DNA of 64,000 nucleotides from Ravibacter sp964562455. Its GTDB lineage: Bacteria; Bacteroidota; Bacteroidia; Cytophagales; Spirosomataceae. The notes under the pieces were generated by a model that searched no databases, was not told the origin of the DNA, and was given only the letters and a program-made list of their open reading frames with translations. Position numbers and translations under genes: made by a program. Location: contig CAZLTN010000003.1 of the NCBI GenBank assembly GCA_964562455.1, positions 84,778-148,777 on the forward strand, in the 5' to 3' direction. How positions within the stretch are numbered: position 1 is the first letter of the stretch; each line of letters opens with the position of its first letter. Below are positions 25,757-35,293 of this stretch, piece after piece.

Positions 25757-25903
25757 CCTTCTCCTTATGGCCTGAAATTGTGCTCTTTTCAGCATTTGCG
25801 TACTATCCGCAGAATGTATGTTTAGATATCCGTACAGTTTGTACCGGTTTGCATTAACCAGGTCCGGAATCCATCTATTTATTTATTACAGTGCGGAAAA
25901 ATT

Positions 25904-28177
25904 ATGAAGTTATTTCATTTATACCTGGCATTATCGTTATTGCCGTGGGCAGGCTATGCCCAAAATAAACCAGGCGGCTCGCTTGAAGGGAATATTCGTT
26001 CGGCAAAAACATCTGTCCCGTTTGCCTCTGTCTCCCTGATGGGTACCTCGTTCGGCGCGCTTGCAGACTCTTCGGGCTACTTTTCAATAATAAGTATCCC
26101 CCCCGGCCAATACGAAGCGGTCGTTTCGGCTATGGGTTATCAGACGGTTAAAAAGAAGCTCGATATCAGGAGCGGGTTAAAGACGGCACTGAACGTCGAT
26201 CTTATACAGTCCGATATGAACCTCGACGAGGTAGTGGTAACCGGAACCCTTAAAGAGGTATCTAAGCTGGACAGCCCGGTACCGGTCGACATAGTCACTC
26301 CCAGGTTTTTGGCCAAGAACCCTACGCCCAGCATTTTCGAAGGACTGTCATATGTAAACGGCATCAGGCCGCAGATCAACTGTAGTGTCTGCAATACCGG
26401 TGATATCCACATTAATGGTCTGGAGGGACCCTACACGATGGTATTGATCGACGGTGTACCGATCGTGAGCGGCCTGGCAAGCGTTTACGGGCTTACCGGT
26501 ATCCCCAACAGCCTGATCGAGCGTATCGAAATTGTAAAGGGGCCGGCTTCTACTTTATACGGATCGGAAGCGGTAGGAGGGTTGATCAACGTCATCACAA
26601 AAGATAACAGGAAAGCGCCGGCATTTACAGCCGATGTGTTCGCAACGGGCTACCGCGAGTACAATGCAGACCTCGGAGGCAAATTCTCTATAGGAAAAAA
26701 CGCGACATCCCTCCTGGGGATTAATTATTTTAACTACCAGCATCCGGTCGATAAAAACGGTGACGGGTTTACGGATCTCACGCTGCAACACCGCATTTCG
26801 GTTTTTAATAAATGGCAGTTCAGCCATGCCGACGGGAGGACGTCTTCTGTTGCAGCCAGGTACTTCAACGAAGACAGGTGGGGCGGACAGATGAACTGGT
26901 CGCGCCGCTACAGGGGCGGTGACGAGGTCTATGGCGAAAGCATATACACCCGCCGGTTTGAAGTAATCGGCTCGTACCAGTTGCCGGTGAGTGAGAAGGT
27001 CACCCTGCAGTATTCTTTCAACACCCATCACCAGAACTCCGTTTACGGCGATACACCTTACCTGGCCGACCAGCGGATAGGCTTTGCCCAGCTTCTCTGG
27101 GATAAAACTGCCGGGAACCATAGCCTGTTGGTAGGTGCGCCTTTCAGGTATACCTATTATAATGACAATACACCTGCCACTTCGACTATCGACGGGCGGG
27201 ACAAAGCCAGCGAAACCTATCTTCCGGGCGTATTTGTACAGGACGAAATCAACCTTGGTAAAAGCACGCTGCTCCTGGGCGCGAGGTACGATTACAACTC
27301 CATACACGGCCATATCTTCACCCCGAGAGTTGCCTGGAAAAGAAAACTGGGCCAGGCAGATGTCCTGCGGCTGAACATAGGGAGAGGTTACAGGGTCGTG
27401 AACCTCTTTACCGAAGAGCACTCTGCGCTGACCGGCGCCAGGGAAGTAGTCATTATGAACGAGCTGAAACCAGAACAAAGCTGGAATGCAAACCTGAATT
27501 TCGTAAAAAAAGTAGTTACGGGCAGTTCGTTTATCGGGATCGATGCTGCGCTGTTTTACACTCATTTTACCAATCGTATACTCCCTGATTATGATACCGA
27601 TGCGCTGAAAATTATCTATGATAACCTGGAAGGGTATTCAGTATCGAGGGGGATAAGCCTTAACCTTGACTACAACCTTCCTGTTCCTCTTAAAATAGCC
27701 GTAGGGGCGACCTTATCCGAGAACTTTCTTATGGAAAACGGGGTCAAAACTATCCCGGTGCTGACCGAAAGGATAATGGGAGTAGCCACGATTTCCTACG
27801 ATTGGGAAAAGGCAGGCATGACCATAGACTACACCGCGAATGCATACGGGCCCATGCGGTTGCCGCTATTGAGCGAAGACGACCCGAGGGATGAATATTC
27901 GCCTTTATGGTCGATTCAGAATATTCAGCTTACAAAAAAAATAGGGGAGCGCTGGGAGCTTTACGGGGGCGTCAAAAACCTGCTTAACTTTCGTCCGCCG
28001 GCCAATTCCATAGCCAGGCCGTTCGATCCGTTTAACCGCCAGGTAGTATTTGACGACCAGGGCGAAGTTGTAGCCACACCCGGAAACCCTCACCGGCTGA
28101 CGTTTGATCCAAGTTATGTTTTTGCCTCCAATCAAGGCATCCGGGGGTTTGCAGGTATCCGGTACAGGTTGCAATAA
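25904..28177 (+). CDS. TonB-dependent outer-membrane receptor with CxxC plug
   Basis: A 757-aa receptor. Signal peptide 1-20 (WAGYAQ), then a carboxypeptidase-regulatory-like beta-sandwich (about 25-105, GSLEGNIRSAKTSVPFASV), then MNLDEVVVTGTLKEVSK (the TonB-box-like link). The plug domain (about 125-235) has YTMVLIDGVPIVSG and IERIEIVKGPASTLYGSEAVGGLINVIT, and a 22-strand type barrel runs to the end. In the plug, INCSVCNTGDIHING carries a C160xxC163 pair that ordinary siderophore receptors lack. With the His-rich neighbour this points to uptake of a metal ion or complex, perhaps copper, but no substrate is proven. There is no SusD partner, so it is not a glycan receptor. Confidence 0.9.
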   Translation: MKLFHLYLALSLLPWAGYAQNKPGGSLEGNIRSAKTSVPFASVSLMGTSFGALADSSGYFSIISIPPGQYEAVVSAMGYQTVKKKLDIRSGLKTALNVDLIQSDMNLDEVVVTGTLKEVSKLDSPVPVDIVTPRFLAKNPTPSIFEGLSYVNGIRPQINCSVCNTGDIHINGLEGPYTMVLIDGVPIVSGLASVYGLTGIPNSLIERIEIVKGPASTLYGSEAVGGLINVITKDNRKAPAFTADVFATGYREYNADLGGKFSIGKNATSLLGINYFNYQHPVDKNGDGFTDLTLQHRISVFNKWQFSHADGRTSSVAARYFNEDRWGGQMNWSRRYRGGDEVYGESIYTRRFEVIGSYQLPVSEKVTLQYSFNTHHQNSVYGDTPYLADQRIGFAQLLWDKTAGNHSLLVGAPFRYTYYNDNTPATSTIDGRDKASETYLPGVFVQDEINLGKSTLLLGARYDYNSIHGHIFTPRVAWKRKLGQADVLRLNIGRGYRVVNLFTEEHSALTGAREVVIMNELKPEQSWNANLNFVKKVVTGSSFIGIDAALFYTHFTNRILPDYDTDALKIIYDNLEGYSVSRGISLNLDYNLPVPLKIAVGATLSENFLMENGVKTIPVLTERIMGVATISYDWEKAGMTIDYTANAYGPMRLPLLSEDDPRDEYSPLWSIQNIQLTKKIGERWELYGGVKNLLNFRPPANSIARPFDPFNRQVVFDDQGEVVATPGNPHRLTFDPSYVFASNQGIRGFAGIRYRLQ

Positions 28178-28612
28178 TTACAACTTTAGCTTACCGCTAC
28201 ATCAAAAGTTTGACCGTTTAATAAAAAAAAATTAAAATCATAGGATTTATCATATAGCTTTTTTTATTTTACATCATAGAAATTATACGACCCGAATCTA
28301 TTCACCAAATAATAGAAAGTAGTAGTTTTAAACATATTCACCCGGTCCGGTCGGTTTGAAAACAGTTGTCCCCCCCTTCTATGTTTTCAATATTCTGCCA
28401 GGACTATAGCAAACAGGTACATTAACAAAAACACTTTTTTTCTTATGAAGCCGATCACTGGTTAACAAAGTTTCACCCTCACAGTCTGGTGTGTCAAAAG
28501 ATTCTTTACCCCCTCAGGGAATCTTTAGAGATGTTCTCGTATACACAGCTATAGACTGACTTTCCTGCATGTTTTAGTCGACGTTGGTCCCTCCCTGAGG
28601 GGGCCGGGGCCG
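28178..28612. other. 435-bp AT-rich spacer with inverted repeats
   Basis: No gene is seen. The first half is AT-rich with A and T runs. The second half has hairpin arms AAAGATTC (28497-28504) and GAATCTTT (28519-28526), and a wide exact 12-bp inverted repeat CCCCCTCAGGGA (28509-28520) with TCCCTGAGGGGG (28592-28603). It presumably ends the TonB receptor transcript and carries the promoter of the next gene. Confidence 0.6.
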
Positions 28613-28726
28613 TTGGTGATGATCATATTGCCTTTCAGGCAGCCTGCTTCAGCATGTCTTTTTCTATCATTTCCAGCTTTGCTTTTTGAATTCTTCCCCC
28701 CTACAAAAGTTAAATCTTTGAACACT

Positions 28727-31700
28727 GTGAACAAAATTCATACTCGATTTCCACGTCATTCGATATTCTCTAATCTATTCTCCCAGGGTCTTTTACGTAT
28801 CGCAGTCTTTGCCTTGTCTGCTTTCTTTCTGACCTTCCATTCCAAAGTTGTTAAGGCTGAAGGCTCGGGCAGATGGGGTGTGACCGGTAACCGCCAAGCC
28901 AACCTGATAGGTGCGACTACCGGTAATAACGGCGGCGACAATGAGGGCTACGTAAAAAGAGGCTATATGCTGCTGCCCTCCGACACGCAGGGATACCTGA
29001 CCGAACACAGGCTCTACGTTTGGGTAAAAAATGGCGAAACAGTCTTCTGGGGTTTTCACCAGGACGGAGATGAAGAGAACAACAGATCTATGACTTTCCG
29101 GTGGTATTACGATACTCAGCCTAACAGTCCGGCCGGTGTTCCGGATTATTTCCCGGATGCAAAAACCTCCGGGACCGGGCGAACGACGATGCAGGAGGTA
29201 TCTTTTTACCCGAGAAACAGTAACTCGAATACACAGGGAATCCCGCAGAACGCCAGTCGTGCGACAGCCGGACCCCGGCAGATCGTAGGAAATGCAACGG
29301 GCTATTATGCGCATTCTTTCAAGAATGAAACGGGCCAGGACCGCGCTTTCTGGCTTGAGATAACCTATGGGAACAACAACTCAAACGCAGAAAGAAGGGA
29401 GTTTAACTTTTGGGATATTACGGTAGCTAAGGAAGATTCTCCAGGTAACTATACTGTTCATCCGGGACGGGTATACTGCAAATACTGGCACCTTGTCAAT
29501 TCACTTCCCACTTCATCGGGGTCGTCCAACAGCACTTCATTTCCGAAAGGAGAAAACGAGTATGATGGTTTCGGGTTTTATATCCCTATCGACAATGCAA
29601 ACACCAATGTCAACGATTTCTTTGTGAAATATGCCAATTTTGGCGGATCCAATGCGGGCTTTGTAGTGTTTTTTGCCAATTCTACCGGGCCGGGCACTGA
29701 CAATAACTTTGCGGAGGACAGGAAATCCAAGGCTGGTATATCCACGAGAACACAGTACCCGTTGTTTCTAAACAATCCCGATCCGAGTGTATGGCCTTCC
29801 GCTATACTCCCGGAATGGAGTGTTACACCCGTTTTTTTCAAAAGGATGGGCACTTCGGGTGGGCAGGGTGAATTCACCGTTACGGTCAATACGGCCTGTG
29901 TGATCGATATCCTGCTCGATCTGAACAACAATAACGTCTACGATCCTGCTACCGACCTCCTCTTCAATCATCAGTTTACAGGCCCGGGCAGCTACGTCTT
30001 CGAGTGGGACGGTAAATATGCAAACGGGACCGACGTGCCGGTTGGAAATACAATAAAGTTTATTTCATCCCTGGCGTTTTTCCCCGTCCATTTCCCGATT
30101 TTCGATATGGAGCAGTCTCTGGGAATCGCCATCTGGCACATAAGGCCCGGTACGCCCTATGACGATGTTCTTTACTGGGACGACACCAATATTACCGGAA
30201 GCCTGGCGGATGCAGGTAATCCCAAGAGCAATACGACCGGCCGGTCGGGCAGGAGTCATAAATGGTTCGCTGTTGGTGATGCCGGTTATAGCCAGAACAA
30301 TACCATCAACACCTGGACAGGCGCTTATAACAGGAGCGTGACCAGTACCACGATGTTTAATTACGACGATGAGGTAGATCTTGCGGTCACTAAAAAGATA
30401 GCTTCCGGAGAGAACCCTGAACCGGAAGATCTTAAAGATGAAATAGCAGTTGCCGCCGGAGAGAAAGTGACTTTTAAAATTACCGTAAAAAACCTGGCCA
30501 TTGATGGAAATACGCCTGTCACCGCCACTGGCGTGAAAGTAAAAGATATCCTGCCTGCCGGATACACCCTGGTGAGTATGGATCTCCCTCCCGGTACTTC
30601 ATGGGATGCGCTGAATAACGACTGGGTTATCGGCGATATGGAGGTCGGCGCGGAGCTCACCATGGTTATCATAGCCGAAGTCAAGTCTACGGGGCCTTAT
30701 CTGAACGAGGCCGTAGCCAGCGCAAATGAAAGTGAAACGAACTACACCAATAACAAGGATGACGCTACCCTGAAGCAATTCCAGGTTTCCGGAAACGTAT
30801 TTCACGATCCTGATGCAGGTAATGTCAATATCAGTACTACCGGTGGAATTAATACGATTCCGGCCGGCGTATATGCCAATCTTGTAGATGGTCAGACTGT
30901 AGTCGCAAGCGTGCTGGTTCCTCATACCGCTGCTCCGGGATGTGAGCCGGACTGTCCTGTTATCGGAGCTTTCAGCTTCAATACCATCCCCGGGCAGTTT
31001 ACTGTTGCGCTGTCATCTGCTTTCATCACTCCTGGCTCGCCCCTCCCTGTTTCCCTGCCGCTTCCCACCGGATGGAGAAACACGGGAGATTTCAACGGCG
31101 CTCCGAATACAGGAACCAACGCATCAAGTGTCGACGGTAAAAGCGAGGCTTTTGATGTTGTAGATGCAGACGTTTCTAACATCAATTTCGGTATTCAGAA
31201 GCCCCCCGTCACAGACGATTCCAAATATTCGCTCCTGGAGGAGCCGGTTTCAGGTATTACGCTTCCGCTCGATGGAACGATAGAAGCCAAAAGCAACAAA
31301 ACCCTCGATGAAATCATAGCTTCCGATGCCGATGGACAATTGACCACGCTTATCATCACATCGCTGGCCGAAGCTATGCCAAGCGGAAGCGGTACGCCCG
31401 GCATACCGGTATTGCTATATGACGGTGTTCCGGTTGTCTTAAATACACCGATCACCGGTTTTGATCCGGCAAAACTTTCAATAAGGCTCGATGGCGGCAA
31501 TTATGTCGGCGTGTTCTTCAAGTTCAAAGTAATAGACAACGGCGGAGCCGAATCCAATATCTCGACCTACACCGTAGACTGGCTCAGCCCGCTGCCGGTA
31601 AAATGGAAGTCGGTCGACGTGAAAGAGGAAAACAGTAATGCTGTCGTATCCTGGAGCACTACCGAAGAACTGAATGTCGATTATTTCGAAGTGCAGTATA

Positions 31701-32116
31701 GCGCTGATGCCCGGAGCTGGCAAACAATAGGGACGAGAAAGGCGATGAATACCGCTAAGGCGGGTTATAGCTTTACCCACAAGCTCGACAGAAACGGCAT
31801 CCACTATTTCAGGGTGCAAAGCATCGACCTGGACGGAAGTATTTCAAAAAGCCCGATCGTGAGTCTGAAAGGCGGGAAGGAATTTGCCGGGATCGTACTT
31901 TATCCTAACCCGGTTCTCAATGGAGAACTGACGATGGACACTCAGCTTGCTAACGTGAAGCACGTCAGTATTTTCACTACTGCCGGCGTACTTCTGAAGT
32001 CCGAAGCACCGAAGAGCAGTACCCTGGATATCAGGAACCTGCCGGGTGGAGTCTATATACTCCAGGTAACCTACGGAAACGGGGAGACTGCCGCGAAGAC
32101 GTTTGTTGTCAGGTAA
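28727..32116 (+). CDS. Large T9SS-secreted protein with a DUF11 domain
   Basis: About 1129 aa. I take the GTG at 28727 (MNKIHTRF) as start because it puts the export signal LLRIAVFALSAFFLTFHSKVVKAE near the N-terminus; the frame stays open back to 28613 (TTG) and has an ATG at 28619. The first 550 residues are a beta-rich domain (GSGRWGVTGNRQANLIGAT, WGFHQDGDEENNRS) that I cannot name. A DUF11 Ig-like repeat follows (DLAVTKKIASG, VKVKDILPAGYTLV, YLNEAVASANESETNY), then further Ig-like segments. The C-terminus is a type A T9SS sorting domain (VLYPNPVLNGELTMD, VSIFTTAGVLLKSE, LPGGVYILQV, AAKTFVVR). Likely exported and surface bound, structural or adhesive. Confidence 0.88.
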   Translation: MNKIHTRFPRHSIFSNLFSQGLLRIAVFALSAFFLTFHSKVVKAEGSGRWGVTGNRQANLIGATTGNNGGDNEGYVKRGYMLLPSDTQGYLTEHRLYVWVKNGETVFWGFHQDGDEENNRSMTFRWYYDTQPNSPAGVPDYFPDAKTSGTGRTTMQEVSFYPRNSNSNTQGIPQNASRATAGPRQIVGNATGYYAHSFKNETGQDRAFWLEITYGNNNSNAERREFNFWDITVAKEDSPGNYTVHPGRVYCKYWHLVNSLPTSSGSSNSTSFPKGENEYDGFGFYIPIDNANTNVNDFFVKYANFGGSNAGFVVFFANSTGPGTDNNFAEDRKSKAGISTRTQYPLFLNNPDPSVWPSAILPEWSVTPVFFKRMGTSGGQGEFTVTVNTACVIDILLDLNNNNVYDPATDLLFNHQFTGPGSYVFEWDGKYANGTDVPVGNTIKFISSLAFFPVHFPIFDMEQSLGIAIWHIRPGTPYDDVLYWDDTNITGSLADAGNPKSNTTGRSGRSHKWFAVGDAGYSQNNTINTWTGAYNRSVTSTTMFNYDDEVDLAVTKKIASGENPEPEDLKDEIAVAAGEKVTFKITVKNLAIDGNTPVTATGVKVKDILPAGYTLVSMDLPPGTSWDALNNDWVIGDMEVGAELTMVIIAEVKSTGPYLNEAVASANESETNYTNNKDDATLKQFQVSGNVFHDPDAGNVNISTTGGINTIPAGVYANLVDGQTVVASVLVPHTAAPGCEPDCPVIGAFSFNTIPGQFTVALSSAFITPGSPLPVSLPLPTGWRNTGDFNGAPNTGTNASSVDGKSEAFDVVDADVSNINFGIQKPPVTDDSKYSLLEEPVSGITLPLDGTIEAKSNKTLDEIIASDADGQLTTLIITSLAEAMPSGSGTPGIPVLLYDGVPVVLNTPITGFDPAKLSIRLDGGNYVGVFFKFKVIDNGGAESNISTYTVDWLSPLPVKWKSVDVKEENSNAVVSWSTTEELNVDYFEVQYSADARSWQTIGTRKAMNTAKAGYSFTHKLDRNGIHYFRVQSIDLDGSISKSPIVSLKGGKEFAGIVLYPNPVLNGELTMDTQLANVKHVSIFTTAGVLLKSEAPKSSTLDIRNLPGGVYILQVTYGNGETAAKTFVVR

Positions 32117-32131
32117 GTAGGAGATAAGGTA

Positions 32132-32169
32132 TAAAAAAGACCTCATGCTTACGGGCATGAGGTCTTTTT
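32132..32169. terminator. Bidirectional terminator between convergent genes
   Basis: Exact 16-bp arms (32132-32147 and 32154-32169) with a 6-base loop, flanked by A6 on the left and T6 on the right. It works as an intrinsic terminator for the T9SS gene on the plus strand and for nadC on the minus strand. Confidence 0.92.
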
Positions 32170-32217
32170 TATAGCCTACAGCTTACAGCATAAAGCCTCT
32201 GTAGCCTGTTACTATCA

Positions 32218-33078
32218 TCAATAAGCCTTCAAACTCAGATCCAAACTTTTAACATGATGCGTCAGAGCTCCGCTCGAAATACCGTTCACGCCCGTTTCCG
32301 CGATCCGGCGTATGTTTTCTTTGGTCACATTACCTGATGCTTCGGTCTCGAACCGGCTGCCTATGCGTTTGACTGCCTCACGCATATCGTCGGTCGAAAA
32401 ATTATCCAGCATAACGATATCCACGCCGCCGACGCGTAAAACCTCGTCTACTTCCTCGAGGTTCCTGGTCTCGATCTCTATCTTAAGATCTTTGCCGGTT
32501 TGTGCAAGGTATTCGCGCGTTTTCAGGATGGCCGCTTCTATACCGCCTGCATAATCGATATGGTTATCTTTAAGCATGATCATATCGTAAAGCCCCATGC
32601 GATGGTTGTGTGCCCCGCCGATAATGGTTGCCATTTTCTCAAATATCCTGAAGTTGGGAGTGGTTTTCCGGGTGTCCAGGAGCTTTACGGGAAGGTCGCC
32701 TATCAAAGAAACCATCTCCCTTGTATGGGTTGCGATCCCACTCATGCGCTGCATGATATTGAGTGCTAGCCGTTCGGCTTTCAGAATGGATCGCGCGCTG
32801 CCTGTTACCGTTAAAACGATTTCGCCCGTATGTATGGCATCGCCATCCTGAAGGAGCTGTGTGACGAGGAGCGAAGGATCTACCTCCCTGAAAACTGCGA
32901 TACCCGCAGCTACGCCGGCAAGTATACCATCCTGCTTGACAAGTAGCCTGGCCCGTTCACGGCGCTCTGCCGGTACGGCGGCAAGAGACGAATGATCTCC
33001 GTCGGCAACATCTTCTTCAAGCGCCAGCCTGATAAGGTCCGTGATACTGCGCGGATCTGTTTCAATACAACCCATCAC
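32218..33078 (-). CDS. nadC: Nicotinate-nucleotide diphosphorylase (carboxylating)
   Basis: A 286-aa quinolinate phosphoribosyltransferase. It makes nicotinate mononucleotide from quinolinate and PRPP in de novo NAD synthesis. Conserved segments are EEDVADGDHSS, ALNIMQRMSGIATHT, LLDTRKTTPNFR (substrate arginine and lysine), GGAHNHRMGLYDMIMLKDNHI, EIETRNLEEV, DIVMLDNFS and the C-terminal SGNVTKENIRRIAETGVNGISSG, all intact. The first in-frame codon is GTG directly after the nuoJ stop (TAA then GTG ATG), and ATG at 33075 is equally likely as start. It is co-transcribed with nuoJ. No nadA or nadB lies in the window. Confidence 0.97.
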   Translation of the reverse strand: MMGCIETDPRSITDLIRLALEEDVADGDHSSLAAVPAERRERARLLVKQDGILAGVAAGIAVFREVDPSLLVTQLLQDGDAIHTGEIVLTVTGSARSILKAERLALNIMQRMSGIATHTREMVSLIGDLPVKLLDTRKTTPNFRIFEKMATIIGGAHNHRMGLYDMIMLKDNHIDYAGGIEAAILKTREYLAQTGKDLKIEIETRNLEEVDEVLRVGGVDIVMLDNFSTDDMREAVKRIGSRFETEASGNVTKENIRRIAETGVNGISSGALTHHVKSLDLSLKAY

Positions 33079-33615
33079 TTAAAAATGCCTTTCGCCGACT
33101 TCCCTTTTCCCGAGCAGAACGGCGCCTATCATCGCCACCAGGAGCAGAATGGCAGCCAGCTCAAAGGGTAATACGTAATCTTTAAACAACACCTTGCCGA
33201 GGTTTTCCACCATACCGGTCTGGGAGTTGAAAGCTGCGGGATCGACTCCAACCAGCCGGGTTTGAAGATAAGCTCCGAGAAGGATCACAAATAAGGTTCC
33301 CCCTACAATGGCTCCGGCGAGCTTGGCCAGCATCGGGTTCTTACCATATTCTTCGGCTTTCATGTTCAGGAACATGATAACGAACAGGAACAGTACCATG
33401 ATGGCCCCGGCATAGACAATTATATTGACTGCCGCCAGGAACTGCGCATTAAGAAGGATATAGTGCCCCGATAACGTAAAGAAAGTAAGGATAAGATACA
33501 AAACGCTATGAACGGGGTTTTTGGAGATAATCACCATCAGGGCACTCAGAACCGTCAGAAATGCCAGGAAAAAAAACAATGTTTTGGTTGAGTCCTGTAT
33601 CAGTAAATCGTTCAT
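33079..33615 (-). CDS. nuoJ: NADH-quinone oxidoreductase subunit J
   Basis: A 178-aa membrane protein of the proton-pumping arm of complex I. It shows five hydrophobic helices: residues 12-30, 36-53 with NPVHSVLYLILTFFTLSGHYILL, 58-82 with AAVNIIVYAGAIMVLFLFVIMFL (the pi-bulge helix TM3), 97-116 and 148-170. The length is normal for the family. It is unusual in being alone: the other nuo genes, which nearly always flank nuoJ, are absent from at least 30 kb on each side, and nadC follows with no spacer. Either the nuo operon is split in this genome or this is an extra copy. Confidence 0.93.
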   Translation of the reverse strand: MNDLLIQDSTKTLFFFLAFLTVLSALMVIISKNPVHSVLYLILTFFTLSGHYILLNAQFLAAVNIIVYAGAIMVLFLFVIMFLNMKAEEYGKNPMLAKLAGAIVGGTLFVILLGAYLQTRLVGVDPAAFNSQTGMVENLGKVLFKDYVLPFELAAILLLVAMIGAVLLGKREVGERHF

Positions 33616-33655
33616 GACCAGATATCGGTATTCAATGCGGTTTAATTTGGATGGG

Positions 33656-33663
33656 CAAAGATA
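33656..33663 (-). promoter_or_regulatory. Candidate -7 box for nuoJ-nadC
   Basis: On the minus strand TATCTTTG matches TAnnTTTG and lies in the 52-base gap between the aldehyde dehydrogenase stop and the nuoJ start. No TTG -33 element is clear. If real, nuoJ and nadC form their own transcript. Confidence 0.45.
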
Positions 33664-33667
33664 CTTA

Positions 33668-35269
33668 TTATTTTTTATGGTTTACAGGATCTTTGGTCCA
33701 TTCGTTGTTCACCAGCCTCAGAATACCTCCCGGGTTACTATCCTGAAGTTCGGCCGGAAGCAGCGAATCGTCCCAGTCCTGGAAAGACTGCGGCCTGGTG
33801 AAACGATAGATGGCGTGTCGGCCAACGGAAGTGAACCTTGCATCGGTAGCCGCAGGGAAAGGGCCTCCGTGGTGCATGGAGGGACATACCTCAACCCCGG
33901 TAGGGACACCATTCATTATAAATCTTCCTGCTTTGCGCGCCAGCAGGCGGAGCAGGCCCGGAACGGCAGCCGCTTCTGAAGGACTTGCGAACAGCGATAC
34001 TGTCAACTGGCCTTTCAGCCGCGAAACGGCGCTTTCGAGTTCTTCCAAACTTTCGAATTCAACCAATACTGAAAAAGGCCCGAAGACTTCCTCATGTAAG
34101 GCAGGATTTTCGAGGAAGGTCCGGCCTTCTACTTTAAGAATAGTCGCCGATGCCTGGTTCGCACCATTTGAAGGCTGCGCCGTCGCAGCTAGAAGGCTTG
34201 TACCAGGCTGTGATGACGCGTGGGCTACCAGGCGTTCATAATTTTCACAAATCCCCTTGGTAAGCATAGTCCCGCGGGCAACTAGCTCTATTTCCTTTTT
34301 GTAGGCAGTTTCGAAATCCTGGTTGTCGCCCGATCTGAGGATAAAAACGAGACCGGGATTGGTACAGAACTGACCAACGCCAAGCGTAACCGATCCGGCC
34401 AGGATTTTAGCCAGCTGCTCTTTCCTGGCAGCCAGTGTTTCGGGCAATATGACCACGGGGTTCACGCTACCCATTTCCGCAAAGACCGGTATCGGCTCTT
34501 CACGTTCCTGTCCGAGCTTGTACAGCGCCATCCCTCCTTTAAGCGACCCGGTAAAGCCCACAGCCTTTGTAACCGGATGCTTTACAAGAGCGGTCCCTAC
34601 TTCGTGGCCGGAATCATATAACATGGAAAAAACGCCTTCAGGCATGCCTGTTTTCTGCGCAGCGGCTACAATTGCCTGCGCGGTGAGGTCGCTCACACCA
34701 GGGTGCGCCGGATGTGCTTTTACGATCACCGGGTTACCCGCTGCAAGGGCCGGACCGGTGTCTACTCCTGCTACAGAATAAGCAAAAGGGAAATTACTGG
34801 AGCCGAAAACCACTACAGGGCCAAGTGGTACCTGCATTTTCCTGATGTCCGGTTTGGGTACAGGCGTACGATCAGGGATTGCGGTATCGATACTGGCGTC
34901 CACCCACGACCCTTCATCGATCAGGTCTGCAAACTGCGTCAACTGGCCTATCGTACGGCCGCGCTCACCCTGAAGCCTTGCCATTGGCAGGCCGGTCTCA
35001 AGATGTGCCCTTTCAAGAAGTTCATCGTCAAGCGAGCTGATCTCTTCGCAGATAGCTCTCAGGAATGCCGCACGCTTTGCCGGGGACAATGAGGCGAAGG
35101 GCAGGGTAGCTTCTTCAGCGAGCTTCATGGCCGATTCTACTTCGGCCGAGGTAGCCTGGTAGAAAGCCTCCGGAAGATAAGCGTCCTGTGCTGGTACGTA
35201 AGATTTGAACGAGTTTTGTCCTTCGGCCGAAAGCTGGTAGCCGATAAAATTCTTTCCTTTAATAGCCAT
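33668..35269 (-). CDS. Aldehyde dehydrogenase, 2,5-dioxovalerate (KGSA) dehydrogenase type
   Basis: A 533-aa NAD(P)-dependent aldehyde dehydrogenase. Motifs are VFGSSNFPFAYSVAGVDTGPALAAGNPVIVKAHP (cofactor cleft; only fragments needed), GFTGSLKGG, the general base E265 in FAEMGSVNP and nucleophile C302 in GQFCTNPG. The MGSVNP and HPAHPG variants and the length above 520 aa are typical of alpha-ketoglutarate semialdehyde dehydrogenases, which form 2-oxoglutarate from 2,5-dioxovalerate at the end of pentose, glucarate and hydroxyproline degradation. No other gene of those routes is adjacent, so the pathway is unclear. It sits 24 bases after a MoxR ATPase gene on the same strand. Confidence 0.9.
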   Translation of the reverse strand: MAIKGKNFIGYQLSAEGQNSFKSYVPAQDAYLPEAFYQATSAEVESAMKLAEEATLPFASLSPAKRAAFLRAICEEISSLDDELLERAHLETGLPMARLQGERGRTIGQLTQFADLIDEGSWVDASIDTAIPDRTPVPKPDIRKMQVPLGPVVVFGSSNFPFAYSVAGVDTGPALAAGNPVIVKAHPAHPGVSDLTAQAIVAAAQKTGMPEGVFSMLYDSGHEVGTALVKHPVTKAVGFTGSLKGGMALYKLGQEREEPIPVFAEMGSVNPVVILPETLAARKEQLAKILAGSVTLGVGQFCTNPGLVFILRSGDNQDFETAYKKEIELVARGTMLTKGICENYERLVAHASSQPGTSLLAATAQPSNGANQASATILKVEGRTFLENPALHEEVFGPFSVLVEFESLEELESAVSRLKGQLTVSLFASPSEAAAVPGLLRLLARKAGRFIMNGVPTGVEVCPSMHHGGPFPAATDARFTSVGRHAIYRFTRPQSFQDWDDSLLPAELQDSNPGGILRLVNNEWTKDPVNHKK

Positions 35270-35293
35270 ATTTAAATACTGATGATTTTTTAA

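Noticed and set aside
26555..27565. Long minus-strand frame opposite the TonB receptor
   Set aside because: The plus-strand receptor has complete domains; the antisense frame has no motif and follows from codon composition.
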